From Candidatus Binatia bacterium (GTDB lineage Bacteria > Desulfobacterota > Binatia > UBA1149 > JAJCZL01), in assembly GCA_028278325.1 (NCBI GenBank), contig JANQEO010000180.1, positions 43,471-107,470 on the forward strand: a stretch of 64,000 bases of DNA. Direction: 5' to 3'. The stretch's first letter is position 1; each line of letters opens with the position of its first letter. Below are positions 51,842-60,059 of this stretch, in pieces. The notes beneath the pieces are model-generated. The model had not been told where the DNA came from and did not search any database. It saw nothing but the letters and a program-made list of their open reading frames with translations. Position numbers and translations under genes: made by a program.

Positions 51842-54424
51842 GTGACGAAAGGCAGGACACTTGTAGAGGCCGAAGAGAAGCGCTCGTACGGCGCCCTGTT
51901 CGTATTGGTCATCGCGTTCCTCCTGGCGATGGCGGTGTGGGCGATCTGGCAGGATGTCTTCTCCCGCCATCTCTGGAAGAAATTCAAGACCGACTTCTAC
52001 CGTATCGCCGTCACGAAGTATGAGGCCGATCTCGCGGCCGATACGGAGGAGCTGGCCGCCCAGCCTGATTATGTCGCGCTGCTCGACGAACTCGACGAAG
52101 TGCGCGCGGGTCTGGATTCGCCTACGGGGGAGGCTCGAAAGCGCCTCGACGAGCTGGCGAAGGAACTCGAGAGCGCCGAGGTAACGGTCATGGAGACCGA
52201 CCTCGAGCTGCGTTTCATCAAGGGCAAGATCGAAGAGGACTGGTACCTACTCGAGCACGCCCAGCATGGTGGTGAGACGGGTGCCGAGGAACACGAGCAG
52301 CTCGAAAAGCACCTGGCAGAAAAGATCGATCGGGAGAAGGAATACCAGGAGGCGGTCGACCACCGCGATTCCATCGAGGATGCCATCGACGAGGTCAGAT
52401 CTCGTGAGAAGGAGATCCTCAAGGAACTGCGTGATTATCACAAAACACGCGACTCCATTCATCAGAGGCTCGACTCCGTGTCGATGGAGTTCTTCGGCAG
52501 CCGAAGCGTCCGGATTCCGACGATCGACCAGGTCGAGCTCGTGGGTTTCGAGCGCAACAACTTCGAGCAGTGGATCTCCCGTGTAGACCGCTGCACGAAC
52601 TGTCATGCAGGCATAAACAAGCCCGGCTTCGAGGATGAGCCTAACCCTTACAAGACGCATCCTAACCGCTCTTACTATCTGGCCAATCACGAGAAGCTCG
52701 GCTGCACTCCGTGTCACGGTGGCCAGGGCCCGTCGATCAATGACGTGGACCTCGCTCACGGCTTCGTGAAGTTCTGGGAGGATCCGCTGCTCGACGTGAC
52801 CGACAAGGTGCAGGCGAAGTGTCTCACCTGTCACGCTTCGGCACAGAATCTGGAAGGGGCGGAGATCGCCGGCCGAGGCGAGGAGCTATTCCGCGAGATG
52901 GGCTGCCACGGCTGCCACCTCATGGAGGGATTCGAGCACCTAGAGAAAGCCGGCCCTTCGCTCAAGCGGATCGCCGCCAAGGTCAACCCCGAGTGGTTGG
53001 TGTCTTGGGTGGAGAATCCCCAAGAGTTCAGGCCGCGTACCCGAATGCCCAATTTCGTTCTCGACCGTGAGGAAGCCGAGCTGATGTCGGCGTATCTGCT
53101 GGCCTCGGCGGTGGATGACTCTGCGTCGTGGAGGGAGGGCAATCCCGATCCCGTAGGGGTGGCTCCAGACAACGCAGGGCTCGTGGAGAGGGGCGAGGAA
53201 CTGACCAGAACTCTCGGGTGCCTCGGCTGCCACGGCTTCGAGGACGACGAGTACGCGGATCAGGTCGCGATCGGCAAAGACGTGGCCCCCAATCTTTCCA
53301 GAATTGCCGAGAAGACCGACGCCCAGTGGATTTATGGGTGGATCGTGAACCCGCGTAGTTACTCGGAGCATGCCAGGATGCCCAGTTTGCGGTTGACTGC
53401 CGAGGAAGCCTCCGCCATCACCTCCTACCTGCTTACGCTGCGAAAAGAGCCGACGATGGAGCCTGATGCGGAACTACGTGCCAAGCTGGCCGAGCCCGAG
53501 TCGATTGAGGCCGGGGCGAAGCTGATCCGCAAGTACGGCTGCTTCGGCTGTCACGTCATCAACGGCATGGAAGGCGAGTCGCGTGTAAGCGTCGAGTTGT
53601 CGACCTTCGGTTCCAAGCATCTCGACGAGTTGTTCTTCGGTGATCGTCTCGACATCCCCCGGACTTGGGACGACTGGACGATCAACAAGGTTCTGAACCC
53701 CCGAACTTACGAGACCGAGCGCATCGAGCAGAACATGCCGGTATTCGGGTTCGACGAGGGGGATGCGCGGGCCATAGTGGTCTATCTCGCCAGCCGGCTG
53801 GAGAGTAAGATCAATCCCAAGTACTTCCCGTCGCGGGCTGATCGAGAAGTCGTCGTGCTTCGTGGGCGCGAACTCGTTTCTCACTACAACTGCACCGGTT
53901 GTCACAGCTTCGACGGACGAGAAGGCAGCATCCGCAAGTTCTACGAGGACGACATCGACAACGCCCCGCCAGTTCTCTATGGCGAGGGTCTCAAGGTGCA
54001 GCCCGACTGGCTGTTCAATTTCCTGAAGAAGCCCGTACGGCTGCGGCCCTGGCTCCAGGTGCGCATGCCCACCTTCGGCCTCAACGACGGCGAGGTGAGC
54101 GCGCTGGTCGATTACTTCGCTGCGGTGGAGGGCTACGATCTCGGTGTCGTGGTCGTGGAGGGCGAGGAAGGAGAGCGCGGGCCCGCAGCGGGTCGCACCG
54201 CTACCATGGATGCCGGCACTGCGGACTGCATGGCCTGCCATCCTCGCGGCCCCGGCCGGCCTCACGAGGATTCCTATCACGTCAGCCGTACGCCGCTCAC
54301 CGACGCCCAGATCGGTGCCTGGCTGGCTGAGCACCTGGGTGTCGAGAACGGCGGGTCGATGACTACGGAAGAGCGCAGCAAGGCCGTGCGCGAGCTGCTT
54401 ACCGGCGCCCACGGCGGTTCCTGA
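51842..54424 (+). CDS. Octaheme c-type cytochrome with membrane anchor and coiled coil
   Basis: 860 aa from GTG 51842. A helix (residues 18-42, YGALFVLVIAFLLAMAVWAIW) anchors it, and Glu/Lys-rich heptads (about residues 65-215) predict a long coiled coil. Eight CxxCH heme sites begin at residues 251, 288, 327, 355, 460, 567, 684 and 796. The sites at 355-684 each have a downstream Met-Pro (RMPNF, RMPSL, NMPVF, RMPTF), suggesting four single-heme domains with Met ligands. It would take electrons from the Rieske/cytochrome b core, replacing a cytochrome c1, and the coiled coil could reach partners in the periplasm. Family as a whole unknown to me. Confidence 0.88.
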   Translation: MTKGRTLVEAEEKRSYGALFVLVIAFLLAMAVWAIWQDVFSRHLWKKFKTDFYRIAVTKYEADLAADTEELAAQPDYVALLDELDEVRAGLDSPTGEARKRLDELAKELESAEVTVMETDLELRFIKGKIEEDWYLLEHAQHGGETGAEEHEQLEKHLAEKIDREKEYQEAVDHRDSIEDAIDEVRSREKEILKELRDYHKTRDSIHQRLDSVSMEFFGSRSVRIPTIDQVELVGFERNNFEQWISRVDRCTNCHAGINKPGFEDEPNPYKTHPNRSYYLANHEKLGCTPCHGGQGPSINDVDLAHGFVKFWEDPLLDVTDKVQAKCLTCHASAQNLEGAEIAGRGEELFREMGCHGCHLMEGFEHLEKAGPSLKRIAAKVNPEWLVSWVENPQEFRPRTRMPNFVLDREEAELMSAYLLASAVDDSASWREGNPDPVGVAPDNAGLVERGEELTRTLGCLGCHGFEDDEYADQVAIGKDVAPNLSRIAEKTDAQWIYGWIVNPRSYSEHARMPSLRLTAEEASAITSYLLTLRKEPTMEPDAELRAKLAEPESIEAGAKLIRKYGCFGCHVINGMEGESRVSVELSTFGSKHLDELFFGDRLDIPRTWDDWTINKVLNPRTYETERIEQNMPVFGFDEGDARAIVVYLASRLESKINPKYFPSRADREVVVLRGRELVSHYNCTGCHSFDGREGSIRKFYEDDIDNAPPVLYGEGLKVQPDWLFNFLKKPVRLRPWLQVRMPTFGLNDGEVSALVDYFAAVEGYDLGVVVVEGEEGERGPAAGRTATMDAGTADCMACHPRGPGRPHEDSYHVSRTPLTDAQIGAWLAEHLGVENGGSMTTEERSKAVRELLTGAHGGS

Positions 54425-54466
54425 ACCGGGCCCGGGACCTGCCGGGTTCCATATGACATGCCATAG

Positions 54467-54491
54467 CACGGCCCCCCATGCGGGGGTCGTG
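54467..54491 (+). terminator. GC hairpin after the cytochrome bc operon
   Basis: CACGGCCCCC (54467-54476) pairs with GGGGGTCGTG (54482-54491), including one G-U pair, over a 5-nt loop. It is 43 nt after the octaheme cytochrome stop. No T-run follows. A shorter palindrome (CCGGGCCCGG) lies just before it. Confidence 0.5.
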
Positions 54492-54596
54492 ATCCCGCAG
54501 CCCTATTGACGGGCCGTCGTATCGGCGTCAGCGTTGTAATCGTAAGGCGACGCGCTTGTTGCGTGGCGCCGCAGCTTAAGGAACCGGAGTCTCCCT

Positions 54597-54731
54597 ATGA
54601 GCTTTCCCAGGCTGGCCGCGCTGACGGTCCGAACGGTGAACAGGATCCCGGCCTTCGTGTGGGCCGCGTGGATCGTGGGCCTCGTCGTCGTCGCCGCATA
54701 TCTCGCCCTCAACTCACCGCCGGTAAGCTGA
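54597..54731 (+). CDS. 44-aa single-helix membrane microprotein
   Basis: ATG 54597 has GGAG 7 nt upstream. MSFPRLAALTVRTVNRIPA is a basic N-terminus, followed by FVWAAWIVGLVVVAAYLAL, one membrane helix, and a short tail NSPPVS. It is not overlapped by any other convincing gene and lies between the bc operon terminator and the transporter. No family recognised. A small membrane subunit or regulator is possible. Confidence 0.5.
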   Translation: MSFPRLAALTVRTVNRIPAFVWAAWIVGLVVVAAYLALNSPPVS

Positions 54732-54865
54732 GGCCGTCCCGGCTCCCGTTAGCCGGACTGACAAGAGCCCGACACCGGGCGTTCGGCCCCGACAGGTGTC
54801 GTTTCCCAGACGACCTCTAGCCTGTATATTGACGCCAACTCTGGCCCGGTGGCGGGGAGGCGGTC

Positions 54866-56182
54866 ATGGATAGCAACGCGCGTGGCAGTTGGTCGGGGCA
54901 CCTCGGCTTCGTCCTGGCAGCCGCAGGTTCGGCCATAGGTCTCGGCAACATCTGGCGGTTTCCTTACACCGCCGGCGCCGGCGGGGGCGGCGCTTTCGTG
55001 CTGGTCTATCTCGGCGCCGTCCTGCTCGTGGGCGTTCCCATACTCGTTTCCGAGGTAGTGCTCGGGCGTGCGACCCAGCGAAATCCTGTGGGGGCGTTTC
55101 GTGCCGCTTCGGGAACCGGAGGATGGCCTCTGGTCGGCTACATCGGCGTCATCGCCGGGTTCGTGATCCTCTCTTACTACGGTGTCGTTGCCGGATGGGC
55201 CCTCAACTATCTGGTCACGGCTGCTTCCGGCGGTCTGAGCGGAATGGACTCGGTGCAGATGCAGTCCATGTTCGAGGATCTCACGAGCAGCCCGTACAGA
55301 CAGGTCGCTTGGCAGGCGCTCTTCATGGTTGCCACTATCCTCGTCGTCTCCAGGGGCATCGAGGCCGGCATCGAGCGGGCCAGCAAGGTCCTGATGCCGT
55401 TGCTGTTGGGTTTCTTGCTCGTGCTGCTCGGCTACGCGCTGACGAGCGAGAAGGCGATGGAGGGGCTGTCGTTCTTCCTCGAGCCGCGGTTCGAGGATCT
55501 TACCTGGACGAGTGTGCTGGCTGCCTTGGGGCAGGCGTTCTTTTCGCTGAGCCTGGGTATGGGAGCGATGATCACTTACGGCAGTTATCTCGAACGCAGG
55601 CGCAGCGTTGCTCGTCCCGTCATGACCATCGTCGCGATGGACACCTCGATCGCGATTCTGGCGGGGCTTGTCATCTTTCCTTTGGTGGCGACTTACAGTC
55701 TCGACCCCAGTAGCGGGCCCGGGCTGGTCTTCGTCGTGCTCCCACAGGCTTTCTTGCGTATGCCCGCCACCTCGTTGCTTGCGGCCCTGTTCTTCGGCCT
55801 CCTCGTCTTTGCTGCGCTCACATCCGCGATTTCGCTGCTGGAGGTCGTTGTGGCGTTTGCAGTCGACGAGCTGAGATGGACGCGCGGTTTCGCTTCGTGG
55901 GTCGGTGGCGGTTTGATCTTCGCGCTCGGTGTGCCTTCTGCCGTTTCGTCCGGGTTCTTCGGATGGGCGGACCGCGTTGCCAGCGAGGTGATGCTGCCGG
56001 CCGGCGGATTCTTCATCGCGTTGTTTGTTGCCTGGGTGATGCCGGTCGATGTGGCGAAAGAAGGCTACCGTGGTCGTGAGGGCGGCCTGAGGTGGTATTC
56101 GCAGTGGCGGTTCTGTCTTCGCTACGTTGCGCCGGTTGCAGTAGCCATCATCCTGCTCCAGAACATCGGTCTGCTGGACTGA
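54866..56182 (+). CDS. Sodium-dependent transporter of the SNF (NSS) family
   Basis: 438 aa, ATG start. The N-terminus SWSGHLGFVLAAAGSAIGLGNIWRFPY is the NSS signature with the unwound helix 1 Na/substrate site. GGGGAFVLVYLGAVLLVGVPILVSE and the later GMGAMITYGSYL (helix 6 region) agree. About 11-12 helices, as in bacterial LeuT-like members. It imports amino acids or related amines with Na+. Substrate unknown. It is preceded by a 400-nt region holding a hairpin and a microprotein gene. Confidence 0.92.
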   Translation: MDSNARGSWSGHLGFVLAAAGSAIGLGNIWRFPYTAGAGGGGAFVLVYLGAVLLVGVPILVSEVVLGRATQRNPVGAFRAASGTGGWPLVGYIGVIAGFVILSYYGVVAGWALNYLVTAASGGLSGMDSVQMQSMFEDLTSSPYRQVAWQALFMVATILVVSRGIEAGIERASKVLMPLLLGFLLVLLGYALTSEKAMEGLSFFLEPRFEDLTWTSVLAALGQAFFSLSLGMGAMITYGSYLERRRSVARPVMTIVAMDTSIAILAGLVIFPLVATYSLDPSSGPGLVFVVLPQAFLRMPATSLLAALFFGLLVFAALTSAISLLEVVVAFAVDELRWTRGFASWVGGGLIFALGVPSAVSSGFFGWADRVASEVMLPAGGFFIALFVAWVMPVDVAKEGYRGREGGLRWYSQWRFCLRYVAPVAVAIILLQNIGLLD

Positions 56183-56225
56183 CGGCGACGCGTCGAGCGG
56201 CCGGTCGAAGGAGTAAGAGCGAAGC

Positions 56226-57050
56226 ATGGGATTACTGGACGGAAAAACTGCAGTCGTGACGGGATCCGGACGCGGAATAGGCAGGGGCGTCGCCGAGTTG
56301 ATGAGTAGCCACGGGGCATCGGTTGTCGTCAACGACCTCGACGCGGGGGTAGCCGAGGAAGCGGTTGCGGCGATTCGGGCCGACGGAGGCAAAGCCGAAG
56401 CGGCGGTAGGCTCGGTCACCGATGAAGCTTTCCCGCGCCGGCTGTTGTCGACCGCCGTCGATGCTTTCGGGGGTTTCGACATAATCGTAAACAACGCCGG
56501 CTACACATGGGACGGTGTTATTCACAAGATGTCGGACGAGCAGTGGCAGGCCATGCTGGACTGTCATTTGACCGCTCCCTTCAGGCTCCTCCGGGAGGCC
56601 GGTTCCACTTGGCGGGAGGCGGCCAAGCAGGAGGCGGAGGCGGGTGCGCCGCGCGTCCGCAAAGTCGTCAACGTTTCCTCGACCAGCGGCGTAGCCGGTA
56701 ACGCGGGCCAAGTGAACTATTCGGCCGGAAAGATGGGCATAGTCGGCGTCACGAAGAGTCTGGCCAAGGAGTGGGGGCGCTACGGCGTGAACGTGAATGC
56801 CGTGGCCTACGGGTTCATCGAGACACGGCTGACGGCCGCCAAAGAGCCGGGTCAGAAGGCCAGTGTCGACGGGCACGATGTGCAACTCGGCATACCCGAC
56901 GAGATGCGCGAGATGGCCAAGCGGGTGATCCCCTTGGGGCGCACCGGCACGCCCATGGATGCCGCCGGGCCGGTGCTGTTCTTGGCGTCCCCCCTCGCTG
57001 ACTATGTGACCGGCCACGTACTGTTGGTGACCGGCGGCTCTTATATGTAG
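56226..57050 (+). CDS. SDR family 3-oxoacyl reductase-like protein
   Basis: 274 aa, ATG start. TAVVTGSGRGIGRGVAEL binds NAD(P)H, NNAGYTWDG follows, and the triad appears as VNVSSTSGVAGN, NYSAGKMGI. An insert before the catalytic strand (REAAKQEAEAGAPRVRK) and the loop GQKASVDGHDVQLGIPDEM distinguish it from the FabG at 29587. The family includes FabG-like and hydroxyacyl-CoA reductases. It is not adjacent to other lipid genes, so its substrate is open. Confidence 0.85.
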   Translation: MGLLDGKTAVVTGSGRGIGRGVAELMSSHGASVVVNDLDAGVAEEAVAAIRADGGKAEAAVGSVTDEAFPRRLLSTAVDAFGGFDIIVNNAGYTWDGVIHKMSDEQWQAMLDCHLTAPFRLLREAGSTWREAAKQEAEAGAPRVRKVVNVSSTSGVAGNAGQVNYSAGKMGIVGVTKSLAKEWGRYGVNVNAVAYGFIETRLTAAKEPGQKASVDGHDVQLGIPDEMREMAKRVIPLGRTGTPMDAAGPVLFLASPLADYVTGHVLLVTGGSYM

Positions 57051-57052
57051 GC

Positions 57053-57637
57053 CTAAGACCCCTGCTGCGTGACGCTCACCGTGATCGAGTCGGGGGTCGC
57101 GACGCCTTCGGGGAAATCGGTATCGAAGTCCACGTCGATGTCGTCGACATCGACCGAACGCCCGGCCAAGACATCGTCGAGTTCTTCGTCCTCGTCCTCC
57201 AGTACCGCTGTCAGGTCTCCGGGATTGACCTCCCCGTCGGGTTCCGGATCATCCAGGAGGAAGATGAGAGTCAGCTCTCCGTTGCTGATGTCGTCGAGCT
57301 CGAAGCTGTCTGAGCCGGCTTCCACTATGACCGCCTCGACATCCTCGGATCGGAAGTCTTCGAGTTCGTAGCCGTCGAAAGGCGGTACCGAGAAGTCGAT
57401 GGCGCTGAAGGCCAGGTCGGCGTCCGGTTGCTTGGCCGGATCACAGCAGCGCAGGTTCGTGTATACGAATACGACTATGTCGCGAGCCGGGTTGGCGGGC
57501 ATCGTGTCGTCGATGCGTCCGCTGACGATCACGTTGTCCGCCTCGGCGCCTATGCTCTTGCCGCCGAAGACCAGCTTGCCCTCGGCGCAGCCGGCGAGGA
57601 CGAGGAGGGCGAGACCGCATATAGTGACGGGCTTCAT
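57053..57637 (-). CDS. Acidic lipoprotein coupled to a GT2 gene
   Basis: 194 aa from ATG 57637, which overlaps the GT2 stop (ATGA). A signal with lipobox ALLVLAGCAEG makes the mature protein lipid-anchored. The remainder is strongly acidic (VLEDEDEELDDVLAGRSVDVDDIDVDFDTD), with one NLRCCDPA cysteine pair and beta-strand-like segments. No known domain recognised. Coupling to the polyprenyl GT2 suggests a shared envelope process. Acidic stretches might bind calcium; that is speculation. Confidence 0.75.
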   Translation of the reverse strand: MKPVTICGLALLVLAGCAEGKLVFGGKSIGAEADNVIVSGRIDDTMPANPARDIVVFVYTNLRCCDPAKQPDADLAFSAIDFSVPPFDGYELEDFRSEDVEAVIVEAGSDSFELDDISNGELTLIFLLDDPEPDGEVNPGDLTAVLEDEDEELDDVLAGRSVDVDDIDVDFDTDFPEGVATPDSITVSVTQQGS

Positions 57638-58626
57638 CGGCGCGGCTCGGTCCCTGTCCGGCCCAGGGACTCGCTCTTGTCGGCGATGACGTAGCGCGGC
57701 CGGTGTTTGACCTCTTCGTAGATCCTGCCGACGTACTCGCTCAGTATCCCGAGACTCAAGAGCTGAGTGCCGCTGAATACGAGCACGACGATCATCAGTG
57801 ATGTCCACCCGGACACGGCGGTATCGGTGAACAGGCGAACGGCCAGTGTGTAGGCCGCGTATACGACCCCCAAAACGATCGTCACCGTTCCAATGAAGGC
57901 GATTAGCCGGAGCGGGACGATGGAGAAGGAAAAGACTCCGTCCAGTCCGAAGCTCAACATCCGGCCCATCTTGTATTTGGTGGAGCCTCCGTAACGGGGC
58001 TCGGCCTGGTACGCGATCCCCTTACGCTTGAATCCGAGCCAGGGAACCAGGCCACGGACGAACACGAAGCGCTCGTCACAGTCTCTGAGCGCGTCAGCTA
58101 CGCGCTTGTCCATGAGGCGAAAGTCTGCTCCACCCGTGGGCACGCTTACCCCCGTGAGCTTGCGCAGCAGCCAGTAAAAAGCCCGGGACACGAACTCCTT
58201 GGCAGCGTGGCCTTGGTTGGACTCTCTCACGGTGTAGACGACGTCGTAGCCCATATCCCAGTACCGGATCAGTTCGGGGATCAGTTCCGGGGGGTGTTGG
58301 AGGTCACCGTCGAGGGAGATCACGGCGTCGCCGCCGGCGTGCTCCAGGCCTGCGGTGAGCGCCATCTGGTGGCCGAAATTGCGTGAGAATCTGATGTGCT
58401 TGATTCGCGCATCAGCCTCGGCGAGTGCCTCGATCTTGGCCTGCGTGTCATCGTGACTGCCATCGTTGACGAATATGAGCTCGTGAGTTCCCGTGCAGTC
58501 GTCGAGCACCTTGGTGAGGCGTGACGTGAGTTCGGCGATGCAGGCGCCTTCGTTGTAGCAGGGAACGACGACCGAAAAGTGGGGATTCTTCGCGCGCGGC
58601 ATAGGGGGGATATCCGTCGTCGTCAT
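57634..58626 (-). CDS. GT2 polyprenyl-phosphate glycosyltransferase (GtrB-like)
   Basis: 330 aa from ATG 58626; an upstream in-frame GTG at 58698 would run through the divergent regulatory region. FSVVVPCYNEGACIAELTSRL, FVNDGSHDDT and the metal site LDGDLQHPPE form the GT-A domain. RFSRNFGHQMALTAGLEHA is a family hallmark. Two C-terminal helices precede GILSEYVGRIYEEVKHRPRYV. It loads a sugar on undecaprenyl phosphate, like the enzyme at 16471. The likely GT-C partner is the 1166-aa membrane protein nearby or one elsewhere. Confidence 0.88.
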   Translation of the reverse strand: MTTTDIPPMPRAKNPHFSVVVPCYNEGACIAELTSRLTKVLDDCTGTHELIFVNDGSHDDTQAKIEALAEADARIKHIRFSRNFGHQMALTAGLEHAGGDAVISLDGDLQHPPELIPELIRYWDMGYDVVYTVRESNQGHAAKEFVSRAFYWLLRKLTGVSVPTGGADFRLMDKRVADALRDCDERFVFVRGLVPWLGFKRKGIAYQAEPRYGGSTKYKMGRMLSFGLDGVFSFSIVPLRLIAFIGTVTIVLGVVYAAYTLAVRLFTDTAVSGWTSLMIVVLVFSGTQLLSLGILSEYVGRIYEEVKHRPRYVIADKSESLGRTGTEPRR

Positions 58627-58640
58627 GGTGACGAACCGAG

Positions 58641-58682
58641 AGTCTAGAGTCGGGTTGCCTGGAAGTCTAGCTCCCTTAGACT
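58641..58682. promoter_or_regulatory. Repeated AGTCTA half-sites in a divergent promoter region
   Basis: AGTCTAG occurs at 58641-58647 and 58664-58670, spaced 23 bp start to start (about two helical turns). The second copy also forms an inverted repeat with TAGACT at 58677-58682 across 7 nt. This looks like an operator shared by the minus-strand GT2 and the plus-strand gene at 58708. Confidence 0.45.
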
Positions 58683-58707
58683 GGTTACTCCCGGTCACTG
58701 TATACCC

Positions 58708-60054
58708 ATGCGAACCCTAGTACGTTGCCTGTCCATACTGGCGGTCATTGCGGCCATCTTGCCGCGTGGCGTAGCCGGCCACGACCGTCTCCTGGTCATC
58801 GCCTTTACAGGAGTCGATCAGCAGATGCTCCGTACGGCAGCTGCCGAGGGGCGAATGCCGGCCTATTCTTCGGCTGTCGATGGTGGTGTGCATGCGCAGA
58901 TTCGTGGGTGGAGCGCGGACGGGGCCGCCGCTTTCTGGCGTACGATCTTCGGCACGGGCGAGACGTCGCTGCGTGGAGTCAGACAAGGGGCTGCTTACGT
59001 CTGGGACGAGATGGCGGCTAGCGGTGCTGCTACGGTCGTGGTCAACGCTCCCGCAGACCTGGGTGTGTCGGGAGATTCGACGTCGGGTTGGAGGGGCTCG
59101 GATCTCGATTCGGACTTCGTCGGCGGCAGTTCCGGTGTGGTTGTGGATGCTGCCGTCATTCTGGGGCGTCGTGTCGGCTGGCCTTACGCGATGTCGGTGA
59201 CCCAGCTGGAAACGGTGGCGGACGCCCTCGAGGTAGGCCATTGGAGCGGTTGGATCTCCGCGGAGGTGGAGAAGGATTCCTCCAAAGGCATGTTCAAGGT
59301 CTACAGGCTGGACCCCGACCTGTACTACCTGACCCCCCTCTATTCGACGCCGCCACCCGGAGTACCCGGCGACGTGGCCCCGGACTCGCTGTCGCCTTCG
59401 GCGGCGCAAGCGCCGACACACCTCTACGATCACGTCCTCGAGTTGACCGATCCGAAGGCGGCCGGTGCGCTCGAGCTGTTGGGCGACGATTGGGATCTGT
59501 TCGTCTACTTCGACAGCACCCTCGCGTCGGCATCGTATGCTCACCGGGCCTTTCTGGCTGCGGCAGACGATTCCGTCAGGCTGAGCCGCCAACGTGCCGC
59601 TGCTCGCGAGGGCCTTGCCAACGTGTACGCGGCGGTAGATTCACGCATAACCGAAATTGTCGAGCGCGCGGGGCCCGGCGCCTGCTTGGCGTTGATTTTC
59701 CACTCGGGCGGTTACAACGGCGCAGATGATGACCGCGAGGATCTCGATCTCCCCCCCTTGGGCAGCATGGTCGTGTCCTGCGGAGACAAGGAGCCCATAG
59801 TCGCCGATGCCGACGTCGAGGATATTGCCGCGACCTTGGCTTACCTCTCAGGGCTCGGTGAGGCGGCGGTAGCCGGTGAGCCGTTGGTCGAAGTCAGAAC
59901 GCGCTACTGGACACCGTCGATTCCCAGCGCCAACCCGGGTTCGCTATCCGGCGCCGACAGCGAGACCGCTGCGCTTCCCGCGAGAGCGGAGAGTTTTCGC
60001 GAACTCGGAGTCGTGGACGAGACGGCGAGGCCGGTTTCGACACCGCCTTCTTGA
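58708..60054 (+). CDS. Degenerate alkaline-phosphatase-superfamily protein (pseudoenzyme)
   Basis: 448 aa, ATG start. A signal peptide (LSILAVIAAILPRGVAG) implies export. The N-terminal strand LLVIAFTGVDQQML aligns with LLVVAWDGADFDLI of the intact enzyme at 13566, but the metal-binding Asp is Thr. The nucleophile segment AAFWRTIFGTGETSLRGV parallels FPAWTSFMTAASPDLHGV. The distal SDHG is replaced by FHSGGYNG, and the Asp of the ESDTVSH motif is lost (STLASASYAH). So the fold seems kept while most metal ligands are gone. A binding or scaffold role is likely rather than catalysis. It diverges from the GT2/lipoprotein pair and converges with the 1166-aa gene. Confidence 0.75.
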   Translation: MRTLVRCLSILAVIAAILPRGVAGHDRLLVIAFTGVDQQMLRTAAAEGRMPAYSSAVDGGVHAQIRGWSADGAAAFWRTIFGTGETSLRGVRQGAAYVWDEMAASGAATVVVNAPADLGVSGDSTSGWRGSDLDSDFVGGSSGVVVDAAVILGRRVGWPYAMSVTQLETVADALEVGHWSGWISAEVEKDSSKGMFKVYRLDPDLYYLTPLYSTPPPGVPGDVAPDSLSPSAAQAPTHLYDHVLELTDPKAAGALELLGDDWDLFVYFDSTLASASYAHRAFLAAADDSVRLSRQRAAAREGLANVYAAVDSRITEIVERAGPGACLALIFHSGGYNGADDDREDLDLPPLGSMVVSCGDKEPIVADADVEDIAATLAYLSGLGEAAVAGEPLVEVRTRYWTPSIPSANPGSLSGADSETAALPARAESFRELGVVDETARPVSTPPS

Positions 60055-60059
60055 AGCCT

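Noticed and set aside
54506..54820. 104-aa plus-strand ORF between the bc operon and the transporter
   Set aside because: Arg/Pro-rich composition with no domain or ribosome site. It overlaps the better-supported 44-aa membrane microprotein in another frame.
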